This document shows positions 51,790-57,407 of a stretch of DNA of 57,407 nucleotides, piece after piece; within the stretch, counting starts at the first letter, position 1, and the number at the start of each line of letters is the position of its first letter. The notes under the pieces are model-generated. The model was not told where the DNA came from and did not search any database. It saw only the letters and a program-made list of their open reading frames with translations. A program made the translations under genes and the position numbers. Origin of the DNA: DATILL01 sp035476575 (GTDB lineage: Bacteria > Actinomycetota > Actinomycetes > Mycobacteriales > JACQDL01); the NCBI GenBank assembly GCA_035476575.1, contig DATILL010000125.1:1-57407 (forward strand), written 5' to 3'.

Positions 51790-53114
51790 CGCCGCCGGAC
51801 CCGCCAGGTCCGCCGGATCCGCCCAACCCGGGCCTGCCGCCGTACCTGCTGGGGCTGCGGCTGGCCGGGCGGCGGGTGGTGGTGGTCGGCGGCGGGCGGG
51901 TGGCGACCCGGCGGGTGCCGGCGCTGGTCGCGGCCGGCGCCGAGGTGGAGCTGGTCTCGACGTCGGCGACCGCGGCGCTGGACCACCTGGTCGCAGCCGG
52001 GCGGATCCGGTGGACCCGGCGGCGGTACGAGGTGGGCGACTGTGCCGGGGCCTGGCTGGTGCATGTCTGTACGAACGACCACGCGACGAACGCCGCCATC
52101 GCCGCGGACGCCGACCGGCGCCACATCTGGTGCGTGCGGGCCGACGACGGGCAGGCGTCGGCCGCGTGGACGCCGGCCAGCGGGCAGGTCGGGTCGGTCA
52201 CCGTGGGGGTGCATGCGGGGGGCGACCCGCGCCGGGCCGCCGCGCTGCGCGACGCGGTGGTGGACCGGCTGCGGGACGGCTCGCTGGCGGCCGGTCACCG
52301 GCGGCGCCAGCGTGGCCGGGTGGCGCTGGTGGGTGGCGGGCCGGGCGACCCGGAGCTGATCACCGTACGGGGGCGGCGGCTGCTGGGGGAGGCCGACGTG
52401 GTGGTGGCCGACCGGCTTGGGCCGTCCACGCTGCTGGACGAGCTGGCGCCGCAGGTGGAGATCGTGGACGCGGCGAAGATCCCAGGGGGGCGGCAGCTCG
52501 CCCAGGCCGCGATCAACGAGATCCTGGTGCGGGAGGCGAAGGCCGGGCGGTACGTCGTGCGGCTCAAGGGGGGCGACCCGTTCGTGTACGGGCGGGGGCT
52601 GGAGGAGGCGCAGGCGTGCCTCGACGCGGGGATCGAGGTCGAGGTGGTGCCGGGGGTGACCAGCGCGGTCGCGGTGCCGGGTGCGGCGTGGATACCGGTG
52701 ACACACCGGGGGGTGGCGCAGGAGTTCACGGTGGTGTCGGGGCATGTGCCGCCGGGGGACCCGCTGTCTACTGTGGACTGGGCTGGGCTGGCACGGTGGC
52801 CGGGGACGCTGGTCCTGCTGATGGCGGTGGAGACCTGGCCGACGATCGCGGTCACGCTGGTGGGCTGCGGGCGGGACCCGGAGCAGCCGGCGGTGTGCGT
52901 GCAGGACGGTACGACGCCGGCCGCGCGGGTGGTGCGCTCGACGGTGGGGGACTTGGCGGGAGCGATGGCCGAGGCCGGGGTCCGGCCGCCGGCGGTCATC
53001 GTGCTGGGGGAGGTAGTGCGCAGCGGGCTGGCCGTCGCCGATGCGGCGTACGCTCTCGCCGCCGACTACCATCACCGGGGCGGTCCGGCTCCGGCCGGGC
53101 CTGCGGGCGCATAG
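51786..53114 (+). CDS. cysG: Siroheme synthase-type fusion: precorrin-2 dehydrogenase + uroporphyrinogen-III methyltransferase
   Basis: A 442-residue bifunctional protein from GTG 51,786. Residues 25-160 form the NAD-binding dehydrogenase/chelatase part (GRRVVVVGGGRVATRRV, VHVCTNDHATNAAI). From about residue 179 follows the SUMT domain: VALVGGGPGDPELITVRG, DVVVADRL, YVVRLKGGDPFVYGRGLEEA and PVTHRGVAQEFTVVSGH. It supplies precorrin-2 and siroheme. It is translationally coupled to cobT. Its last ten bases overlap the tRNA-Val gene, so both are tightly packed at the edge of the mobile element. Confidence 0.93.
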   Translation: MTPPDPPGPPDPPNPGLPPYLLGLRLAGRRVVVVGGGRVATRRVPALVAAGAEVELVSTSATAALDHLVAAGRIRWTRRRYEVGDCAGAWLVHVCTNDHATNAAIAADADRRHIWCVRADDGQASAAWTPASGQVGSVTVGVHAGGDPRRAAALRDAVVDRLRDGSLAAGHRRRQRGRVALVGGGPGDPELITVRGRRLLGEADVVVADRLGPSTLLDELAPQVEIVDAAKIPGGRQLAQAAINEILVREAKAGRYVVRLKGGDPFVYGRGLEEAQACLDAGIEVEVVPGVTSAVAVPGAAWIPVTHRGVAQEFTVVSGHVPPGDPLSTVDWAGLARWPGTLVLLMAVETWPTIAVTLVGCGRDPEQPAVCVQDGTTPAARVVRSTVGDLAGAMAEAGVRPPAVIVLGEVVRSGLAVADAAYALAADYHHRGGPAPAGPAGA

Positions 53115-53176
53115 CTCAGTGGAAGAGCACTCGCCTTACAAGCGAGGGGTCGTAGGTTCGAACCCTACTGCGCCCA
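53105..53176 (+). tRNA. tRNA-Val (TAC anticodon)
   Basis: A cloverleaf is readable: acceptor gggcgca / tgcgccc, D arm gctc-agtggaa-gagc, anticodon stem ctcgc/gcgag with loop cttacaa (anticodon TAC), and TpsiC arm gtagg-ttcgaac-cctac, discriminator A. CCA is encoded directly after it (53,177-53,179). The gene is the integration site of the element to its right. Confidence 0.95.
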
Positions 53177-54884
53177 CCATGCCAGCCTTACTCGAACCCT
53201 GGCCCCAAAGGGCCAGAGCGAGCCGGTCTGTCAGGGTTTCCCGGTTAAGATCGCTTAGGTTGTGGTGGTCAGCGCCGTATGCCGTCAGGTGTGCGGCGCT
53301 GCTGGTTGTGTGGGCTGGGTTGTGGGCCGCGCTGCTGTTGCTGCGTCGCTGGTAGCTGGTGATCAGTAGGTCGAAGGGTTCCCGCAGGGTCTGTCCGGTG
53401 ATCTTGTCTCCGTCCACGTAGAGCCGGGTGAAGAACGCTTTGTTGAGGACGCTGCGGACGGTCTCGTCGGCTTGTTCGTACATGGCCTGCGGGTCAGTGA
53501 GTAGGTCTAGGGCTCGGGTGAAGATGGCTCGGCCGGTCTCCAGCTGGTGCTCGGTGGTGTCTAGCTCGCGTTGGATGGTCTTGCGTTCGGTGCGGAGCTG
53601 GTCGATCTTGCTGCGGAGCTTGTCCTTGGGCCAGCCTTGCTCGGGGGCCAGGTCGAGGTAGTAGTCCTCCTTCTTGTCTAGCGACTCAAGCCGTCGGGCG
53701 TAGGCGGCGCGTAGCTCGTCGGTCAGCTCGAAGTTGTCGGTCAGGGCGTCGGTGACGCCAGCTCGCACAGCGGCCAGGAACTCGTCACTGACGTGCACGG
53801 CTGCGCCGTAGTGCTGGATGACGACCTTTTCCATGACCTCGACCGGCACGTAGGGGTGGTCGTAGATGCCGTCTTGGCGGCCCCGGCAGAAGAAATAGTA
53901 GTAGATGCCACCGTTCCGGCCTTTGGTGCGTTGGACGATGAAGCGGGTTTTGCAGCGGTCGCACCACAGCAGCCCTTTGAGGTAGTGCGGGTGGCTGCGG
54001 TAGCGGATGCCGGCGCCGGAGTGGGCGTCGAGCACGCGCTGTACGGCGTCGAAGGTTTCTTCGTTGACCAGGGCTTCGTGCCGGCCTTTGTACTCGATGT
54101 TTTTGTAGGTGACGTAGCCGATGTAGTAGCGGTCGCGCAGCAGGTTGGTCAGGGTTTGCAGGGCGATGGGTTGGCCGTTGTGCGGCATGCGCAGCCCGGC
54201 TTCGGTGAGCTTGGCCTGCAAGCTGGTGATGACGTGCTGGCCGGTGGCGAACAGCTCGAAGGCCATGGGGATGTACTGTTTGCGCTCCGGGTCGGTGACG
54301 ATGGTGTTGACGCTGCGGCCGTCGATCTGTATCCGGCCGTTGAGGTAGCCGAGCTTGGCTTTGCCGAGGGTGCCGCCATTTTTGGCCTTGTTGGCCATTT
54401 TGATGGCGATGTCCTGGCCGTTGCGCCGGACCTCGACCTCGTTCATGATGTCGGTGATGGCTTCCATGGCGTCGGCCCAGATGCCCTCGCCGAAGTCTTC
54501 ACGGGCGGAGATGAGCTTGACGCCCATCTCGGCCAGTTGCCGCTTGGTGATGGCGGCGTCGGTGAAGTTGCGGAACGCTCGGGAGCGCATGTAGATGAAC
54601 ACATATTTTATCTCCGGGTGCTCCTTGAGGTGCTGGAGCAGTTGCCGGAAGACCTTGCGTTTGGCGATGCTCTGGGCGCTGGTGCCTGGCTCGACGAACT
54701 CTTTTTGCAGCATGACCCGCATGCGTTTGGCCTTGGCCTGGCAGTGTTCCCGCTGGGTGTTGATCGAGTTGCCGTCCGGGTCAACGTCTGCCGCGGTGTC
54801 CATCTGCCGGGACGTGGAGACGCGCAGGTAGGAGATGCCCAGCTCAAGCGCTTCGGTTTGTGTTGGCGTTTGCTCGTCTTGCAT
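53136..54884 (-). CDS. Large serine recombinase (integrase)
   Basis: A 582-residue site-specific recombinase. The ATG has GAGGAG upstream. The catalytic motif is Y19-x-R21-x-S23 in GISYLRVSTSRQ. A resolvase domain (to about 155) is followed by the recombinase domain (RYYIGYVTYKNIEYKGRHEA), a zinc ribbon (LLWCDRCKTRFIV ... FFCRGR) and a coiled coil (DQLRTERKTIQRELDTTEHQ). The last residues, GAVGFEPTTPRL, are encoded antisense to the tRNA-Val gene; the TAA stop lies in the anticodon loop. Such tails arise when an element inserts at a tRNA 3' end. Confidence 0.93.
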   Translation of the reverse strand: MQDEQTPTQTEALELGISYLRVSTSRQMDTAADVDPDGNSINTQREHCQAKAKRMRVMLQKEFVEPGTSAQSIAKRKVFRQLLQHLKEHPEIKYVFIYMRSRAFRNFTDAAITKRQLAEMGVKLISAREDFGEGIWADAMEAITDIMNEVEVRRNGQDIAIKMANKAKNGGTLGKAKLGYLNGRIQIDGRSVNTIVTDPERKQYIPMAFELFATGQHVITSLQAKLTEAGLRMPHNGQPIALQTLTNLLRDRYYIGYVTYKNIEYKGRHEALVNEETFDAVQRVLDAHSGAGIRYRSHPHYLKGLLWCDRCKTRFIVQRTKGRNGGIYYYFFCRGRQDGIYDHPYVPVEVMEKVVIQHYGAAVHVSDEFLAAVRAGVTDALTDNFELTDELRAAYARRLESLDKKEDYYLDLAPEQGWPKDKLRSKIDQLRTERKTIQRELDTTEHQLETGRAIFTRALDLLTDPQAMYEQADETVRSVLNKAFFTRLYVDGDKITGQTLREPFDLLITSYQRRSNSSAAHNPAHTTSSAAHLTAYGADHHNLSDLNRETLTDRLALALWGQGSSKAGMVGAVGFEPTTPRL

Positions 54885-54897
54885 GGTCGTATTCTCC

Positions 54898-55560
54898 TCA
54901 AGCCACGAGTTCGGTGGACAATGGCACGCTAGCTGGTGCGTGGCGGAAGTAGCGCCGGATGGGCTGCGGCAGGTGGCGGGCTGGGTGCGGCTCGGTGAGG
55001 TTCAGGTAGGCCAGGCGTCGGGCCATGGCCGCTGGTGACACCCGGAAGTAGGCGGCAAGCCGGGCTTGGTCCTGTGTCAGGTTGGCCCACGCCTGTTTGA
55101 CCCAGGGCCGGGGCATGAGCAGGCAGGCGGCGAAGTAGTCACAGTGGTCTTCCATGCGCTGCTCGTCAAGGCGGCCGTAGGTGTCGGCGTAGAGCACCCG
55201 GACGAAGGGATGCTCCAGCACGTGCCCGAACTCGTGCGCCAGGGTGAAGCGCCGCCGGGTCGGGCTGTCGTCTCGGTTGATCTTGATGAGCCAGCGGCCT
55301 TTGTCCCATTTGGTCAGGCCGGACAGTTGCCGGCCGTGGTCGTCAACGACCTCACGGCTGGGCCGGACAACGACCTCCAGGCGCGGCAGCTCGGCGATGA
55401 GCGCCACGTCAACCGGCGCCTCCCGGATGTCGAAGATCTCAAGCAGCTTGGCCGCCTGCCGTTCCAGGATGCTTTTCGCCTGGTAGTCAACCGGGCGGTA
55501 GGGCGGCATCAACTGCCGCAGGTCGCGTATAGTGTGAGTAAAGGTAAATAGTGAGTGCAT
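54898..55560 (-). CDS. ImmA/IrrE-type metallopeptidase
   Basis: A 220-residue protein with HEFGH zinc motif at 109-113 (FTLAHEFGHVLEH) and a following acidic stretch EDHCDYFAACLLMP. The ATG has AAGGAGG at ideal spacing. ImmA peptidases cleave the cognate repressor to induce integrative elements. It lies just upstream of the recombinase gene (13-base gap) and downstream of an XRE gene, the usual repressor-protease order. Likely role: derepression of the element on a stress signal. Confidence 0.9.
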   Translation of the reverse strand: MHSLFTFTHTIRDLRQLMPPYRPVDYQAKSILERQAAKLLEIFDIREAPVDVALIAELPRLEVVVRPSREVVDDHGRQLSGLTKWDKGRWLIKINRDDSPTRRRFTLAHEFGHVLEHPFVRVLYADTYGRLDEQRMEDHCDYFAACLLMPRPWVKQAWANLTQDQARLAAYFRVSPAAMARRLAYLNLTEPHPARHLPQPIRRYFRHAPASVPLSTELVA

Positions 55561-55601
55561 GGTGTCCCTCCTTTCGGGGTGCTAGTATATTTCGATACGT
55601 G

Positions 55602-55985
55602 TTATTCGGTGTCAGGCTCGTGTTTATGTCTTTTCTGTAGCTCGGCAATGAACTCCTGCATGCGGCGGTCGGCCTCGGCGGCTTCCTCGTCGGTGAGGCG
55701 GTAGGCCCGGCGGTAGTAGGTCCGGGGTGCTGGCAGGGTCGGTTTGACCCCGATGAAGCGCAGCAGCTCGTCAGCGTCGATCTCCAGCGCTTCGCTCAAA
55801 CGTTGCAGGACGTCGGCTGTGGGCCGGTCGTTGTCGCCGTTCTCCAGCCGGGCCAGATAGGAGTAGTGCATACCGGCCATAGCCGCGAGCTGCCGGATAG
55901 AGTAGCCGGCCGCCTCTCGGTGCGCCCGGATGACCGCACCGAGCGAAGCGTCATCGCCAGCCGGGCGTTTGGATGTGTCTGCCAT
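55602..55985 (-). CDS. XRE-family repressor candidate
   Basis: A 127-residue protein with an HTH at residues 14-70: LGAVIRAHREAAGYSIRQLA, AMAGMHYSYLARLENGDNDR, then ADVLQRLSEALEIDADELLR. The C-terminal part is helical and charged. It starts with GGAGGAACC before ATG. Immediately downstream in the same direction are the ImmA peptidase and recombinase genes. It probably represses recombinase expression and is a target of the peptidase. Confidence 0.85.
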   Translation of the reverse strand: MADTSKRPAGDDASLGAVIRAHREAAGYSIRQLAAMAGMHYSYLARLENGDNDRPTADVLQRLSEALEIDADELLRFIGVKPTLPAPRTYYRRAYRLTDEEAAEADRRMQEFIAELQKRHKHEPDTE

Positions 55986-56067
55986 GGTTCCTCCGCTTAC
56001 TTGTTCCTATTCTGACACAGGTGTCGTCTTGGTGCAACGCCTATTGTCCGTGTAGAATTGTCAACAG

Positions 56068-56901
56068 TCATTCCCGCAAGGCCTGCAACAAATATTTCGG
56101 TGCATGGTCTTCGGTCACGACGTGCAGCAGCTTGCCGGTCGGCTCGGGCAGGTGCCGGATCACCTCAGCAATGGCCGACCGGCGGGCTTCGGCCGGTACC
56201 ATGACGAGCACACGCGGCGTGATGCCGCCTGGGCCGCTGCCGCCGGTGTTCAGGTGGTCGAGGTAGACGCTCAGCTTGCGGCGGATGGTGGGTAGGTGCT
56301 CGGTGCCCTGGTCAGCCTCGATCCACCAGTAGTCGTCAAACTGGTTGGTGGACAGCGTGAGGTAGGCGTCAGGTTTCAGCCAGCCGCCGTAGCCGGTGGG
56401 GTGCCAGCAGCTCGGTTCGGTCTGGTAGTCGCTGAGCTGGAAGCCGCCAGTGCGGCTCAGCTCGGCCAGCGAGACGTACAGCTCGGTCACGGCCAGGGTG
56501 TGTCGCAGCAGCGCGGCGCTGGGCTCGGCGGGCCGGCGTGCGCTGGCCGTGCCGCGTAGGTGTGCGGCGAGCTGGGCCAGGCGCAGGCCGGTCGTGTCGA
56601 GGGTGAAGACCAGTCCCGAAGAGCCGGCACGCACCCCGCCGATGCGCCGCTCCAGGCTCAGCAGCACCCGCCAGGCAGCTAGGCGCGCAAGGACACGGCG
56701 ACGGGTGCGGGCACGGCTTGGGCTTGAAAGCTCGTGAAAGTGCAGGCGTTCGAGCTGCGCGCCGCTGACCAGTCGTAGCCGTTCAACACTGGCCAGGATC
56801 GCTTGATCTCGCGTGCTGAGCCGTTCGGCCACCCACTCGACGTGGGCCATTCGAACGCGCAACGGCTGCCGGCCAGCGCCTACCCGTCCTGCCGCCGTCA
56901 T
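56068..56901 (-). CDS. Replication-relaxation family protein
   Basis: A 277-residue protein from ATG 56,901 (AGGAG nine bases upstream); the frame continues to 57,069 without support. It has a winged-helix-like N-terminus (LSTRDQAILASVERLRLVSG, LERLHFHELSSPSRARTRRR, VLARLAAWRVLLSLERRIGG), then FTLDTTGLRLAQLAAHLRGT, LRHTLAVTELYVSLAELSR, and the nuclease-like PDAYLTLSTNQFDDYWWIEA. This fits the replication-relaxation protein family of actinobacterial plasmids and integrated elements. Confidence 0.75.
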   Translation of the reverse strand: MTAAGRVGAGRQPLRVRMAHVEWVAERLSTRDQAILASVERLRLVSGAQLERLHFHELSSPSRARTRRRVLARLAAWRVLLSLERRIGGVRAGSSGLVFTLDTTGLRLAQLAAHLRGTASARRPAEPSAALLRHTLAVTELYVSLAELSRTGGFQLSDYQTEPSCWHPTGYGGWLKPDAYLTLSTNQFDDYWWIEADQGTEHLPTIRRKLSVYLDHLNTGGSGPGGITPRVLVMVPAEARRSAIAEVIRHLPEPTGKLLHVVTEDHAPKYLLQALRE

Positions 56902-57040
56902 GACAAGACTCCTGGAGGAGACAGGAATGTCCTGGTTGTTAAAGGCCGACCCCGGCCCGCTGCCAGCGAGGATGCCTCCGGTTCGCTCGACGCGACCGGG
57001 TAGCCGAACGGTACGGCGGCCGGCACAGCAGGGCGGCTGT

Positions 57041-57285
57041 TCATGGCCGCCTCCCGCGTCCCAGCTCACCAGTGCTGCTGCCAGTTCGGAGCCGGTTGAC
57101 CAGGGCGGCCTCCACCTCGGCCCGGGCGACGCCGTGGCGTTGCCGGGCGGTCTGGGCTAGCGCGGCGCCGTTGGTGGTCGGCTCAGGCAGCGGCAGCGTG
57201 GTCAACGTGACCGGGCTGAGGGTGCGGCCATCCACACAGGGCCGCACCGCCACCTCGTACCTACCTGTGAGGTGCCGCGTTCCTT
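57041..57285 (-). pseudogene. Gene cut by an IS3-family insertion
   Basis: Only the C-terminal part remains: GRYEVAVRPCVDGRTLSPVT, LTTLPLPEPTTNGAALAQTA, RQRHGVARAEVEAALVNRLR, GSSTGELGRGRRP. It shares strand and spacing with the replication-relaxation gene, so it was probably an upstream gene of the transfer or replication module. It stops being coherent where the IS3 left end begins. The family is not identifiable from this end. Confidence 0.5.
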
Positions 57286-57407
57286 CCGGATTCCGGACCC
57301 AATAGGGTCTTTTCTCTGGAAGGGAGAGTGGGTTCGTGTCGAGGAAGCGGTCGAGTTTCACCCCGGAGTTCAAGGACGAGTTGGTGAGGCTGTATCTGGA
57401 GCAGCGG
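57286..57407 (+). mobile_element. Left end of an IS3-family element, cut by the window edge
   Basis: ccggattccggacccaatag marks the terminal region, close in sequence to that at 5,445. GTG 57,336 opens OrfA: SRKRSSFTPEFKDELVRLYL, a standard IS3 OrfA N-terminus. The frame is intact to the end of the window, so this copy may be complete beyond it. Confidence 0.75.

Noticed and set aside
49362..53114. A cobalamin riboswitch for the cob genes
   Set aside because: I looked upstream of cobL and cobT for the conserved B12-box-like core and did not find a convincing match. The intergenic spaces are short.

Overview
The window is GC-rich DNA from a high-GC actinomycete. It contains the actinobacterial order aceE – fasR-type regulator – fabD – fabH – acpP – fabF – accD, DUF3145 and DUF3052 genes, an AhpE-type peroxiredoxin, many GTG starts and ATGA/GTGA couplings. 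I cannot fix the genus. Mycobacteria carry the same aceE/fas/ahpE neighbourhood, but nothing here is specific to mycolate producers.

Region 1 (1-10,800) is accessory DNA. It holds wrecked IS66, IS4 and IS3 copies, two broken tyrosine integrases, a broken ssb, and some intact cargo. The intact cargo is a three-gene operon that looks like a secreted HNH-type nuclease, an immunity protein and a membrane-anchored partner; a tandem pair of HTH/DUF5919 regulators; and a coupled HTH plus exonuclease-like pair.

Region 2 (10,800-25,600) is mixed. It holds a protein with a putative-adhesin-like N-terminus, a truncated Nudix gene, an ECF sigma factor, a sortase coupled to a DUF3494 (ice-binding-like) wall-anchored protein, a secreted nucleoside-hydrolase-like enzyme, a secreted beta-rich protein, a large TIR-NB-ARC-TPR (STAND) protein, remnants of PIN and KAP-NTPase genes, an internally deleted MmcQ-like gene and a four-EF-hand protein.

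Region 3 (25,600-44,400) is core chromosome. It has DUF1707, DUF3145 and zinc-ribbon membrane proteins, the type II fatty acid synthesis operon on the minus strand (fabD-fabH-acpP-fabF-accD), its PucR/FasR-type regulator, a PHP-domain protein, an M20 amidohydrolase, aceE, a lipoprotein candidate, DUF3052, a peroxiredoxin and a GH76-like glycosidase. Two small toxin-antitoxin modules (Doc-like and RelE-like) sit between these genes, together with three copies of an intergenic hairpin repeat.

Region 4 (44,400-53,180) has a TetR regulator divergent from an EgtD-like methyltransferase plus a membrane protein, a frameshifted gene, SURF1, and a cobalamin/siroheme cluster (cobL, cobT, cysG-type) that ends in a tRNA-Val(TAC).

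Region 5 (53,136-57,407) is an integrated mobile element. A large serine recombinase gene ends inside the tRNA gene. It is followed by ImmA/IrrE peptidase, XRE regulator and replication-relaxation genes, then a gene cut by an IS3-family element that runs off the window. Its left end resembles the one at 5.45 kb.

The strongest leads for new biology are the TIR-STAND protein, the nuclease/immunity operon, the DUF3494-sortase pair and the TetR/EgtD-like/membrane-protein locus. All assignments come from reading the sequence; no database search was run.
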